A DNA stretch of 64,000 nucleotides from Bin34 sp963664185 (GCA_963664185.2 CAXXOQ010000126.1:1-64000), one strand, 5' to 3'. Numbered from the stretch's first letter, positions 54,775 through 63,435 are shown. The notes: a model not told the origin generated them from the sequence alone. Numbers and translations: made by a program.

Positions 54775-55697
54775 CAGTCCAGGTATTGGCTGTTGTGTAT
54801 CGGCCACTCACGGGCACCGGGCACACGCATGGCCGACACAAAGTGCGTTTCTTCCGTTCTTTGAATGTGCAGGGGTACCGGTCGGCGCAGATAGGCCTGG
54901 GCGGTCTGATACCCCGTTTCCATCATTTGGCGCGAGCGGCTGAAGTCCATGATGGATACGTCCTGGAAGGCATTCAGATGCAGATGATGCAGGGCAATGC
55001 CCTGATCCGCCCGGGCACGATCCAGATCGGTGAACAGGGACTGGGTCATCATGACCCCCATCACGCGGGTAAAAATGCTCAACACGCCATGAGCCGGTGC
55101 CAGGCGCTGTCCGCCATACCCTACATTGAGCAGGTAGATGGTGGTAGCTCCCTTGTCCATGGCAATGTCCGCCGGCACATTTTCGAGCACGCCTCCATCC
55201 ACCAGCTGCAGTTCCTGGTAGGGCACCGGTGGATGCAATACCGGAATGGAACAACTGGCACGTATGGGATCCAGAAAAGGCGTGGCCGGATCTTCCCCAA
55301 ACAGGTACAGCCGCTTGGTCCGCAGATCGGTGGCCGTAATGTAGCAGGGAATCGCCAGTTCCCCGAATGTCGTGATATCCCGCGGGATTTCGCGCTGGAC
55401 CAGTTGCTGCAGGGCCTTGCCGGAATACAGGCTGTCTCTGCCACGTATGAAATTCAGCGCGATGGTAAACAGATTGCCCTGGAACACATTCTTCTTCCGC
55501 ACGCGGGTCCAGGCCTTGCGCATTTTCAGGGCTGTCTCCAGGCTGGCTCCATGGCTTGACAGGAAAAGCCCATTCAGGGCCCCTACCGAGGTGCCCACGA
55601 TGAAATCGGGAATGATGCCGGCTTCCAGCAAGGCGTGACAGGCCCCTGCCTGCAGGGCCCCGCGGCACCCGCCTCCGGTCAGGGCAAAACAGATCAT
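54774..55697 (-). CDS. Patatin-like phospholipase
   Basis: 307 residues from the ATG at 55695-55697 (MICFALTGGGCRG), which overlaps the end of rsmI by four bases. The patatin oxyanion loop is GGGCRG, the nucleophile is S37 in GTSVG and the dyad Asp is in LVDGGVLEN (DGG). It should hydrolyse acyl esters of membrane lipids. No signal peptide. It is embedded between rsmI and two MFS genes in a tightly packed operon with TGATG or ATGA overlaps. The longer frame to 55742 adds residues inside rsmI. Confidence 0.9.
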   Translation of the reverse strand: MICFALTGGGCRGALQAGACHALLEAGIIPDFIVGTSVGALNGLFLSSHGASLETALKMRKAWTRVRKKNVFQGNLFTIALNFIRGRDSLYSGKALQQLVQREIPRDITTFGELAIPCYITATDLRTKRLYLFGEDPATPFLDPIRASCSIPVLHPPVPYQELQLVDGGVLENVPADIAMDKGATTIYLLNVGYGGQRLAPAHGVLSIFTRVMGVMMTQSLFTDLDRARADQGIALHHLHLNAFQDVSIMDFSRSRQMMETGYQTAQAYLRRPVPLHIQRTEETHFVSAMRVPGAREWPIHNSQYLD

Positions 55698-56419
55698 GAG
55701 CTTTCCGGGTTCGGCTCGGCACCGGCTACCAACACCACGCACTCTCCTTTCAGGGTACGGTTCCGCAATTGGGCAAGCAAGGCGGCCAGGGATCCCCGCA
55801 AGGTTTCTTCATGCACCTTGCTCAACTCCCGTACCAATGCGGCGGGCCTGTCACCCAGAATGGCGTACATGTCCTCCAGCAGCCGGATGACGCGGTACGG
55901 ACTTTCATAATAGATCAGGGTGTGGGGATTGCCCTTTTCCTGGATCAGGCTCTTCTGCCGGGCACCGGTCTTGCGGGGCGCGAACCCCTTGAAGGTAAAG
56001 CTGTGCACCGGCAGTCCCGATTGCACCAGCGCGGGTATCATCGCCGTGGCCCCCGGCAACACCGTCACCTGGATGCCATGGGCATGGGCCATGCGCACCA
56101 GGCGGAACCCGGGATCGGCAATCCCGGGGGTACCCGCATCCGTGATATAGGCGATGTCCAGGCCTTCCAGCAGCCGGGCCCGGACTTGCGCCAGGACTCG
56201 GCGTTCGTTGTGTTCATGGAATGCCATCACGGGCTTGCCAATTTCATAGCGTTGCAGCAGTCGGCGGCTGTGTCGCGTGTCTTCACAGGCGATCAGGTCG
56301 GCCGCCGCCAGCGTGGAGACAGCCCGATAGGTGATGTCCCCCAGATTCCCTATGGGGGTGGGAACCAGGTACAGGGTCCCTGCTGATCCGGACTGCTCTG
56401 CTGCCATGACCCCTTTCAA
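55694..56419 (-). CDS. rsmI: 16S rRNA (cytidine-1402 2'-O)-methyltransferase
   Basis: The 241-residue protein has the RsmI tetrapyrrole-methylase fold: LYLVPTPIGNLGDITYRAV near the N-terminus, CEDTRHSRRLL, AYITDAGTPGIADPGFRLV and VLPGATAMIPALVQSGLP. It methylates the ribose of C1402 in 16S rRNA and fine-tunes decoding. The C-terminal half is shorter than the E. coli enzyme by about 45 residues, as in several other phyla. Its ATG overlaps the stop of the aminotransferase gene (ATGA). Confidence 0.94.
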   Translation of the reverse strand: MKGVMAAEQSGSAGTLYLVPTPIGNLGDITYRAVSTLAAADLIACEDTRHSRRLLQRYEIGKPVMAFHEHNERRVLAQVRARLLEGLDIAYITDAGTPGIADPGFRLVRMAHAHGIQVTVLPGATAMIPALVQSGLPVHSFTFKGFAPRKTGARQKSLIQEKGNPHTLIYYESPYRVIRLLEDMYAILGDRPAALVRELSKVHEETLRGSLAALLAQLRNRTLKGECVVLVAGAEPNPESS

Positions 56420-57528
56420 GCCAGGAACACCCGGATGGCCCCAAACAGGCGCTCCAGATCCTGGATTCCCATTTCCCCCATATGTCCAATGCGCATGGAT
56501 TTGCCCTTCTCCTGGCCATAGCCATTCGCGAGTTCCATGTCATCACGGGCCAGATGCGCATTCAGCTTGCCTACATCCACCTGCAGGGCATTGCGCAGGG
56601 TGGTGACTGTGGGCGAGGCGCAGGCCATGGGGACGCAGGGCGCGAAGCCCAGCGTACAGGCCATGTCCCGGGTGTAATCACGCAAGGTGAGATGCCGGGC
56701 CCACCGGTTCGCCAGACCTTCCGCCAGAATCCGGTCAAGCTGGATATCCAGCGCCTGTACCGTGGAAACGGCCGGGGTCGCCGGGGTTGTGCCGCGCAGC
56801 AGGTAGGATTCCAGATTGAGAAAGTCGAAGTACCATCCTCGGCCTTCCACCTGGGCCGCCCGCTCCAGCGTACGGTCACTGACGGCGGCCAGGGCCAGGC
56901 CCGGTGGGGTCGCCAAGGCCTTTTGGGATGAGGTCAGGCACACGTCCAGATCCCAGTCATCCATCTGGACTTCCGCTCCGGCCAGGGAAGACACGGCATC
57001 CACAAAAATCAGGGTTTGCGGTGCGGCCCGGCGGATGGCGTCGGCCAGTTCCCCGACGGGTTGCAGGACACCGGTGCTGGTTTCGTTGTGCACCATGCAG
57101 ACGGCATCCAGATTGCCATCCTGATTGGCCTCCGTCACCGCCTGGCGGACCTCTTCCGGACGGAAAGCCTGGAACCAGGGCTTTTCCAACTTGATCGCCG
57201 TCTTGCCGCACCCCACACCCACGTCATGCCATCGTTGGCCAAAGGCGCCACAGATGAGAAACAGTACGCGCGCGCCTGTTGCCGGCGACCGTACGCCATT
57301 GCGGATGCAGGCTTCATGCAGGCCGGTACCGGAACTGGCCAGCAGGTACACGCGATCCCGGGTACAGAATACGTCCCGGATCTTGCCCTGGACGGAGGCG
57401 AACAGTTTATCCATGTCCTGGGACCGATGTCCGATCATGGGCGTCAGTTGGGCCATCTGGGCGTCCTCAGGGACATCCACAGGTCCTGGAATGAACAGGC
57501 GGGCCGGTTTGATGGGATTTGCTGTCAT
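56416..57528 (-). CDS. Class V aminotransferase, serine-glyoxylate/alanine-glyoxylate type
   Basis: The 370-residue PLP enzyme has LFIPGPVDVPEDAQMAQLTP at the start, the cofactor region VHNETSTGVLQPV, DAVSSLAG (PLP Asp near 177) and the PLP lysine K203 in SSQKALATPPG. This set is typical of alanine/serine-glyoxylate aminotransferases and soluble hydrogenase small-subunit-like proteins. It heads the five-gene operon with rsmI, patatin and two MFS genes. The metabolic link between them is not obvious. ATG at 57526-57528. Confidence 0.9.
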   Translation of the reverse strand: MTANPIKPARLFIPGPVDVPEDAQMAQLTPMIGHRSQDMDKLFASVQGKIRDVFCTRDRVYLLASSGTGLHEACIRNGVRSPATGARVLFLICGAFGQRWHDVGVGCGKTAIKLEKPWFQAFRPEEVRQAVTEANQDGNLDAVCMVHNETSTGVLQPVGELADAIRRAAPQTLIFVDAVSSLAGAEVQMDDWDLDVCLTSSQKALATPPGLALAAVSDRTLERAAQVEGRGWYFDFLNLESYLLRGTTPATPAVSTVQALDIQLDRILAEGLANRWARHLTLRDYTRDMACTLGFAPCVPMACASPTVTTLRNALQVDVGKLNAHLARDDMELANGYGQEKGKSMRIGHMGEMGIQDLERLFGAIRVFLA

Positions 57529-57831
57529 CGGGAGATTCCATCCCTCTTGCCATACACAGTGGTCACAGACTTCGGTACACTGCAGAGAACAGGTTCAATT
57601 GGGTACCGGCGGGAATGTCACGATCCGAACATGCGCAACATCCCTGTCTTCAGGCTACCATTATGGCATGATGCACGGGCGTTTTCCTTGGAATCATAGC
57701 GGCAAGGCCAAAGTAAGGTCCCTGATCTGTCTTCCCCCGCACCGGAAATGGCGGGCACCTGAGGCAACACTTCCACTCCCTCTGGCATTCCCTCCCTGTT
57801 TGCGTTGCTGTGACCCACCAGGCGCTCCCTT
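57529..57831. other. Divergent intergenic region
   Basis: About 300 bases between the aminotransferase operon and the potassium channel gene; it should hold both promoters. No gene seen. Confidence 0.45.
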
Positions 57832-58530
57832 ATGGCACCGGACATAGCGGAACAGGATCCTGCGGGGACGCCGGCAACGGAAGCGGAGATGCCGCCTGAA
57901 GCCCGGGATTCCTTCAGTGTCTTTGAGATCTGTGTCCTGTTTCTGGCCGTGGTTTCCCCCTTTCTCACGCCGCAACTGTTTGATCTCAGCCCTGAATTGT
58001 CCCGCATTGTCGTGGCAGCAGACTGGACGGTTTCCGGGATTTTCCTCTTCAAATTCATCGTGGACCTGGTGCAGGCCGAATCCCGGCTGGCCTTTCTCAA
58101 GTGGGGATGGATCGATCTGGTGGCGGCCATTCCTGCTCACCCGATCATACATTCCCTGCGTCTGATCCGCCTGGTGCGCCTGGTGCGGGCCGTTCGCCTG
58201 ATATCCCGGAGACGCTCCCTCTGGGCCAGCCTGTTCCGCCATCGTGCCGAGAGTGCTTTCGCCGTAGTTTTGACCCTGACGGTGCTGGCGCTGTTTGGTT
58301 CCGCCATTGTGATTCTGCGGTTTGAGGCCGGCGAAGGCAATATCACAACCGCCGAAGATGCCTTGTGGTGGGCCTTTGTCACCATCACGACCGTGGGCTA
58401 TGGTGACTACTATCCTGTCACGACACAGGGTAGAATTGTGGCATCGCTGCTGGCCGTAGTGGGCATAGGCCTGTTTGGCGTGTTCACCGGATGGCTGGCC
58501 ACCTGGCTGATGAAGCCTTTCGCCCGATAA
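57832..58530 (+). CDS. Voltage-gated-type potassium channel
   Basis: The 232-residue membrane protein has six hydrophobic segments. Segment S4 carries Arg at roughly every third residue (LRLIRLVRLVRAVRLISRRR, about 109-128) and the selectivity filter is TVGYGD at 187-192, followed by the last helix. No C-terminal RCK or cyclic-nucleotide domain is present, so gating is probably by voltage or lipid. An acidic 25-residue cytoplasmic N-terminus precedes S1. It is a single-gene unit. Confidence 0.92.
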   Translation: MAPDIAEQDPAGTPATEAEMPPEARDSFSVFEICVLFLAVVSPFLTPQLFDLSPELSRIVVAADWTVSGIFLFKFIVDLVQAESRLAFLKWGWIDLVAAIPAHPIIHSLRLIRLVRLVRAVRLISRRRSLWASLFRHRAESAFAVVLTLTVLALFGSAIVILRFEAGEGNITTAEDALWWAFVTITTVGYGDYYPVTTQGRIVASLLAVVGIGLFGVFTGWLATWLMKPFAR

Positions 58531-58620
58531 GTTTATGTCAAGTTCAATGGCCGTATGGGTGAACCTGGCCCCGGCTGGTTCTCCATGCCGTCATTATCCT
58601 CACGCAGAGAAGGAAGTCTC

Positions 58621-59655
58621 ATGAAAGCATTGGTTTGGGAAGCACCCAGGGTTATGGTACTGCGGGATCAGGACGTGCCGGTCCCCGGACCGCGGGACGT
58701 CTTGATCAAGGTGGCGTATGCCGGTATCTGCGGTTCCGAGTTGAGTGGTTACCTGGGACACAATGCCTTGCGCGTGCCGCCTCTGGTCATGGGCCACGAA
58801 TTTGCCGGCACGGTGGTGGAGACGGGGGCCCAGGCGCACGAGGAAGCCCCCTCCCTGGCCGTGGATACGCCTGTGACCGTCAATCCCCTGTACTGTGCCG
58901 GATACTCGGAACTCCAGGCGCAGGGCCTGCACCAGTTATGCCCTACCCGGCAGCTGGTTGGGGCCCATGTGCCGGGCGCCTTTGCCGAATTTATCATCGT
59001 ACCTGCCCATACGGCGCATCCCCTGCCCGACGGGCTGTCCCTCCGGGAAGGATCCCTTACAGAACCTGTCGGCTGTGGTGTGCGGATCGGCGAATTGGCC
59101 GGCGAGGTCCAGGGACAGTCCTGCCTGGTAATTGGCATGGGCCCCATTGGTCTGCTGTCGCTCCAGGTGCTCCGGCTCAACGGGGCTGCGGAAGTGTATG
59201 TCGCCGACCTGGATGGCGAGAGACTGGCCATGGGGGAACATTATGGTGGCATACCCATAGATCCCCGCAGCCAGGATGTGGTGGCGTACATTCTGCAGCG
59301 CACGGCCGAGAGGGGGGTTGCTGTCAGTGTGGATGCGGTAGGTACAGGTGTCACGCGCACCCAGTGCGTCAGTGCGACCCAGACCACAGGCAAGGTAATC
59401 CTGAGTGGCTTGCACGAGGAAACCAGCGACATTCCGGCCGCCGATGTGATTCGGCGTGAGATCACGCTGCGGGGTTCTTTCTCCTACTCGCCGGCCAATT
59501 TCCGGGCGGCCCTGGATTTGCTGGACCGCAAGGCCATCTCCCTGGAACCCTGGATTGTGGAAGCACCCCTGGGCGACGGGGGCAAGTGGTTTGACCGCCT
59601 GATTGACGCCCCCGGCAATGTGTCCAAGGTGCTGCTGGTACCGGATATGGCCTGA
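58621..59655 (+). CDS. Zinc-type MDR dehydrogenase, sorbitol/butanediol dehydrogenase-like
   Basis: 344 residues from the ATG at 58621 (AGAAGGAAG upstream). Catalytic zinc residues C37, H59 and E60 are present (GICGSELSGY, GHEFAGTV), as are TEPVGCGVR and the cofactor loop VIGMGPIGLLSLQVL. The structural zinc lobe is degenerate: only two of the four Cys remain (YCAGYSELQAQGLHQLC), so it probably lacks the second zinc. It is followed after 38 bases by a rhamnonate dehydratase-like gene, suggesting a sugar to sugar-acid to keto-acid sequence. Confidence 0.9.
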   Translation: MKALVWEAPRVMVLRDQDVPVPGPRDVLIKVAYAGICGSELSGYLGHNALRVPPLVMGHEFAGTVVETGAQAHEEAPSLAVDTPVTVNPLYCAGYSELQAQGLHQLCPTRQLVGAHVPGAFAEFIIVPAHTAHPLPDGLSLREGSLTEPVGCGVRIGELAGEVQGQSCLVIGMGPIGLLSLQVLRLNGAAEVYVADLDGERLAMGEHYGGIPIDPRSQDVVAYILQRTAERGVAVSVDAVGTGVTRTQCVSATQTTGKVILSGLHEETSDIPAADVIRREITLRGSFSYSPANFRAALDLLDRKAISLEPWIVEAPLGDGGKWFDRLIDAPGNVSKVLLVPDMA

Positions 59656-59693
59656 AGCGCAGACCAGGCAAGAGAAGGGAGGCAATCACGAAC

Positions 59694-60857
59694 GTGAAGA
59701 TAGTTGACATCAAAGCGGTAAGGGTTACCGTGCCCGAACGCCCCCGTACTTCGCAAGCCACCTCCCGTGGCTGGCACCATACCAGCGAAGTGGCGAATCC
59801 CATGTCCCGCTATCCCCGCTTCAAGGCCCACCGCAGTCTCTGGCTGCCCCCGTGGGAGGCAACGTGGTGCCAGGTGACGCTGGAAGATGGCACCTGGGGC
59901 CTGGGTTCTACCGGGAATGGCAGGGTGACGGCGGCCATCATTGAGGATCACTTGGCGCCTCACCTGATCGGGGAAGACGGGTTCGCCATTGAACGCCTGG
60001 CCGACATGATGTTTCGCATGACCAAGCCCTATGGGTCCACAGGCCTGGCGGCCTATGCGGTCAGTGCCGTCGATCTGGCCCTGTGGGATGCCAAGGGCAA
60101 AGCCCTTGACATGCCGGTTTACAGCCTGCTGGGCGGTCCTCAGAAGGACCGGATTCAATGCTATGCCACGGGCAACGACATTGACTGGTATCTGGCATGC
60201 GGCTTTGACATGTTCAAATTGGCCTGTCCGTATGGTCCGGCCGACGGTTTGGCTGGTCTGGACCGCAATGAGGAATTTGTGGCAGGTGCAAGGGAGAAGA
60301 TCGGGGATGACAGGGAATTGATGCTTGACTGCTGGATGGCATTTGACGTGGAGTACGCGGTGCGTCTGGCGGAGCGGTTACGTCCGTACCGCCTCAAGTG
60401 GATGGAGGAATGTCTGATTTCCGAGGATTTGGATGCACATCTGGCCCTGCGGCAGCGAGTCCCCTGGCAAACCCTGACCACCGGCGAACACTGGTATACC
60501 CACGTGCCCTTCCAGTGGGCCGCGCGGCATCGGGCTGTGGATATACTCCAGCCGGACATCAACTGGTGTGGCGGTCTGTCCACCTGTCTCAAGATTGCCG
60601 CTATCGCCGATGCGGCCGGTCTGCAGGTGATTTTGCATGGCGGAGGGAGCAATCCCTTTGGCCAGCATTTCAGCATAGCCCAGGGCTCCGTTCCCTATCT
60701 GGAATACTTCATGGGTGGCGATCCCGGTGTATCCCTGAAGGATGCCGCGGGCCTGCCCGGTCAGGCGGTGGCGGCGCAGGGCTGGCTGGTCCCCCATTCC
60801 GATGCCGGTTTCGGTCTGGGCATCGAAGAGGACTGGATCACCGATTTCTTTGCCTGA
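59694..60857 (+). CDS. L-rhamnonate dehydratase-like enolase-superfamily protein (copy 7)
   Basis: The 387-residue protein has the rhamnonate dehydratase-type signature. Metal ligands are LMLDCWMAFD (Asp), WMEECLISED and LTTGEHWYTH (Glu), and the catalytic His is in VILHGGGSNPFGQHF. The long N-terminal loop (ATSRGWHHTSEVANPMSRYP) is typical of this branch. The start GTG at 59694 has GGGAGG some 13 bases upstream. Expected reaction: L-rhamnonate or a related acid to 2-keto-3-deoxy-rhamnonate. It is flanked by a dehydrogenase gene and by DUF952, whose ATG follows its TGA directly. Confidence 0.88.
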   Translation: MKIVDIKAVRVTVPERPRTSQATSRGWHHTSEVANPMSRYPRFKAHRSLWLPPWEATWCQVTLEDGTWGLGSTGNGRVTAAIIEDHLAPHLIGEDGFAIERLADMMFRMTKPYGSTGLAAYAVSAVDLALWDAKGKALDMPVYSLLGGPQKDRIQCYATGNDIDWYLACGFDMFKLACPYGPADGLAGLDRNEEFVAGAREKIGDDRELMLDCWMAFDVEYAVRLAERLRPYRLKWMEECLISEDLDAHLALRQRVPWQTLTTGEHWYTHVPFQWAARHRAVDILQPDINWCGGLSTCLKIAAIADAAGLQVILHGGGSNPFGQHFSIAQGSVPYLEYFMGGDPGVSLKDAAGLPGQAVAAQGWLVPHSDAGFGLGIEEDWITDFFA

Positions 60858-61253
60858 ATGTCTTGCCCTGTACCTCCCATGCCCGGGAAAGCCGACTCCT
60901 CCGACATCATTCTGCATATTGCGTCTCGCTCCGATTGGCAGGCGGGTCGGGAGCGCGGGGAATACCGGGCTCCCTCTTTGGTGGACGAGGGATTCATCCA
61001 TGCCAGCGCTGATGAAGGGCAAATGTTGCAGGTAGCGGCGCGGCTCTTTGCCGGGCGCACCGACCTGCTGTTGCTGGTGATTGATACCCGTCTTCTGTCC
61101 TCCGGTTCACCCGTCATTCGTGAACCGGCCCCTTCCGGCGAAATTTACCCACACATCTACGGCCCCATCAATCTGGCTGCGGTGGTGCAGGTACATAAGC
61201 TGGTTCCGGCGGCAAATGCCCCGGGACACTTCGCTCTGGTTGAAGTCGAATGA
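60858..61253 (+). CDS. DUF952 family protein
   Basis: 131 residues; the ATG follows the stop of the preceding gene with no gap (TGA-ATG). The DUF952 core is IILHIASRSDWQAGRERGEY, SLVDEGFIHASADEGQML and YPHIYGPINLAAVVQVHKL. Function is unknown; the fold resembles small ADP-ribosyl or glyoxalase-like domains in some analyses. An internal ATG eight codons in (MPGKADSSD) could be the true start. Confidence 0.85.
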   Translation: MSCPVPPMPGKADSSDIILHIASRSDWQAGRERGEYRAPSLVDEGFIHASADEGQMLQVAARLFAGRTDLLLLVIDTRLLSSGSPVIREPAPSGEIYPHIYGPINLAAVVQVHKLVPAANAPGHFALVEVE

Positions 61254-61289
61254 TGTGCAGGGAATGCCTCTCGTGGCCTTGTCCATTGC

Positions 61290-61470
61290 GGCCTGATGCA
61301 CCATCAATGGGGTTAATCGGACCCATTGCATCTTCAGGCAGCCAACGTATGAAAAAGGGCATAGCAGGTTGCGCTTACCGCACGGCGCAAATCTGTCTGC
61401 CGTGACCTTCCTCTTGGTTCGCCCACGCCACCTGAAGCCAGATGGTGGGCAATCCGAAATCAGATCAGAA
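61290..61470 (-). pseudogene. HEPN-domain protein remnant, frameshifted
   Basis: A minus-strand frame reads HHLASGGVGEPRGRSRQTDL, then RRAVSATCYALFHTLAA and a stop, which matches the core of HEPN-type small proteins (RRAVSTAYYALFH). Parts before and after are in other frames. It follows directly after the 109-residue gene on the same strand, as in a toxin/partner pair. Either broken or mis-sequenced. Confidence 0.5.
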
Positions 61471-61794
61471 GGTTTCGTCCGCCAAGGCCTGGGCCATCTC
61501 CTCCCACTCCGCATCTTCCACAAAGGACAGGACTGGCACACCAGGGAATTCCAGATCGGTAGCCAAGTCCCACAGGAGACCCGGTAGTCTAACGGTCCAC
61601 GCAGGATCCAAGTGGCCTTGATCTCCCTTGAATACAACGTAGATATGCAAATACTTGTCCCCGTCGTGGTCCATGCAGGGCCGCACTTCAATTGGATTGA
61701 AGGTCAGGCGGTCATCAAAGCGCTTTCGCAACAGAAGCCTGACGTGGTCTTCTGCTTGCGCCCTAACTTCATCTACCGTCATTACCATCTCCAA
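61465..61794 (-). CDS. Uncharacterised 109-residue protein upstream of a HEPN-like gene
   Basis: I do not recognise a named family. The frame is intact (MEMVMTVDEVRAQAEDHVRL, then LTFNPIEVRPCMDHDGDKYL and VRLPGLLWDLATDLEFPGVP), soluble and acidic at the end. The start may be the third Met. It is immediately upstream of, and overlaps, the HEPN-like remnant, the usual position for a partner antitoxin. It lies 25 bases from the IS701-type end at 61820. Confidence 0.6.
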   Translation of the reverse strand: MEMVMTVDEVRAQAEDHVRLLLRKRFDDRLTFNPIEVRPCMDHDGDKYLHIYVVFKGDQGHLDPAWTVRLPGLLWDLATDLEFPGVPVLSFVEDAEWEEMAQALADETF

Positions 61795-61819
61795 GTCATT
61801 CTATTCGGGCACGGCTTAG

Positions 61820-62190
61820 CACTACAGACGTAACTACCTGGCAAATCGCTCCTTTTCGGTGGTGGTAATGACAGTCCCGGGCCGCCCACGGGTGGTGCCG
61901 CCGCCAGGCTACCCAAGCCAGGCTGTATGCCACCCGGAGCAGGCACCGGCTCGTGGCCAGGCTCAGGTGGGCGCCAGACCCCGGGTCTGCCGGAAGGCCT
62001 GCAGGCTGGGCGTGGGCTTTTGGGGACCGGGCCAGGGGCTACGGGGCAGCGCGCACGGACGCCAGCAAAACCAGGGCGCTGAGCGTCAGGGTCATATGCC
62101 GGTACCAGCCGGCGGTACTGCGCACTTTATATTCGTCCAGGCCCACTTTACCCTTGGCCGCCTCTGCTCTCGACACCCCCGCGGGTGCCC
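61820..62190 (-). mobile_element. IS701-family element, 3' remnant with transposase C-terminal fragment
   Basis: On the minus strand the frame reads GVSRAEAAKGKVGLDEYKVR, STAGWYRHMTLTLSALVLLA, then an in-frame TAG. After it, in the same frame, come LATSRCLLRVAYSLAWVAWR and ARDCHYHHRKG. This is the conserved C-terminus of IS701-type DDE transposases. The terminal repeat CACTACAGACGTAACTACC (61820-61838) abuts TTAG, a YTAR target. The rest of the transposase and the other end are absent, so it is a dead fragment. Its end matches the MITE at 24.6 kb. Confidence 0.72.
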
Positions 62191-62666
62191 AGCCACTGTG
62201 TTCAGATCCGTCTGTTTGCGCCCAACAGTCAAGTAACGCTGGGATTCGCCCAATGGCCCCCTACCCCAAGTCACAGCACCCGGAAATCAGGTCTTCCTGG
62301 CCTTCTCACAGCCGCGTTTTTCCAGGAGCCACACCACAACAAGGCAATAACTGTGGATTTGGGCGGCCATAAGCCTGGGTGGCCAAGTTTGGAATCGTCT
62401 GCACAGGGTACAGGAGCCCCACGTACCGTGTGTTCCTTAACAGAGAGGCCCTAACTCCGCCACCCCCGAGCTGTACGCGGTACTGATGACCCTCCGCCGC
62501 TTGAACGCAGCACCTGCGCTGGCCGCTGATCGACCAGGACAGGGCCGACATTACGCCCTGGGACGCAGAAGACGAAGAGCTGGGCACCGACGGGGAGTAG
62601 GGGAGCGCGGCAACGAGCCAAGTGCAAGGGCGCAGGACCAGCCGGGAGCCGATCCTGCAAAGCAGA
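62191..62666. other. Debris region with a degraded small ORF
   Basis: On the plus strand, frames around 62404-62600 can be joined to YRSPTYRVFLNREALTPPP, ELYAVLMTLRRL and WPLIDQDRADITPWDAEDEE before a TAG at about 62600. This looks like a small acidic-tailed protein with one or two shifts. No family recognised. The rest shows no gene. Confidence 0.4.
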
Positions 62667-63008
62667 TTAAAGCCACTGGGCGCTGGCATAAACCAGGAAA
62701 GCCAACGTGATGGCTGACACCGCCGGCGCTATCACCCGCCACCACAGGCCATTCTTGAGGCCGGCAACTTCCTTCTGGACACTGATAACATCCTTCTGGA
62801 CATTGACAATTTCCTTCTGGAAGGAGAGTTCCATGCTCTCCAGGTCCGTCTTGGTGGCGAGTCCTTTCAGGTCGTCCTTGGTGGCGAGTCCTTCCAGGTC
62901 GTCCTTGGTGGCGAACTGCGACCAGTCCGGCGTGATCGCCGCAATGGCCTCAGCCTGTGTGGGCGTAAACCCGGTCTCTATTAACGCCCTACGTACTTCA
63001 CCGTTCAT
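62667..63008 (-). CDS. Small coiled-coil membrane protein with ATKDDL repeats
   Basis: The 113-residue protein has an N-terminal helix (MNGEVRRALIETGFTPTQAE), three 9-residue repeats of the type LATKDDLEG, a short coiled coil (FQKEIVNVQKDVISVQKEVA) and one C-terminal membrane helix (VIAPAVSAITLAFLVYASAQ). Proteins of this DUF1640-like make-up are common, variable in repeat number and often near mobile or phage regions. Function unknown. The start ATG at 63006-63008 is preceded by AGAGGAGCATAC. Confidence 0.72.
   Translation of the reverse strand: MNGEVRRALIETGFTPTQAEAIAAITPDWSQFATKDDLEGLATKDDLKGLATKTDLESMELSFQKEIVNVQKDVISVQKEVAGLKNGLWWRVIAPAVSAITLAFLVYASAQWL
62841..62921. repeat. 27-bp tandem repeat (three copies) inside the coiled-coil gene
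   Basis: Units begin CAGGTC(C)GTC...TTGGTGGCGA at 62841, 62868 and 62895 and encode the LATKDDLxG repeats. In-frame length suggests slippage-driven variation in repeat number. Confidence 0.75.
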
Positions 63009-63204
63009 TGTATGCTCCTCTCAAAGCACGAGAGGTTCAGGGGGCTTTGGTGTGTCGCCCCGAACCTTGACAACGACACTGACCTCCAAAACGGGCTAAT
63101 CTGCTGTCAGGCGGGCACCGAGAGCGCCGTGCTGACGGCGCTATTGTACTACGGCGGCGAGAAGGACACAGGACCGGCTCGCAGTGGACCCTGCAGAGAG
63201 CAGG

Positions 63205-63435
63205 CTAAAGCAAGGCATGCAGGTTGAACATGAGGGTGATCATCATGCCCAGCAGCCCCCGCATAATCGGCGCCAGAAGCATGACCAACCACCGGGTCTG
63301 CTGGCCCATCCTTGCTTTGCGCTCAGCCTTGGTCGCAAACTCCGACCTGTCGGGAATATGGGAGGCCACGGCTTCCCACCGTCTATTTCCACCGCCCCAG
63401 TTCTGCGCTTCCACCGGCACCTGGGCCATGAGCAA
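63205..63435 (-). CDS. Small membrane protein, partial paralog of the coiled-coil protein
   Basis: A 76-residue frame with HIPDRSEFATKAERKARMGQ and a C-terminal membrane helix (WLVMLLAPIMRGLLGMMITL). SEFATKAE echoes the ATKDDL repeats of the neighbouring protein. Its N-terminal half is poor and may be out of frame, so the true start is unsure. Function unknown. Confidence 0.5.
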   Translation of the reverse strand: MLMAQVPVEAQNWGGGNRRWEAVASHIPDRSEFATKAERKARMGQQTRWLVMLLAPIMRGLLGMMITLMFNLHALL

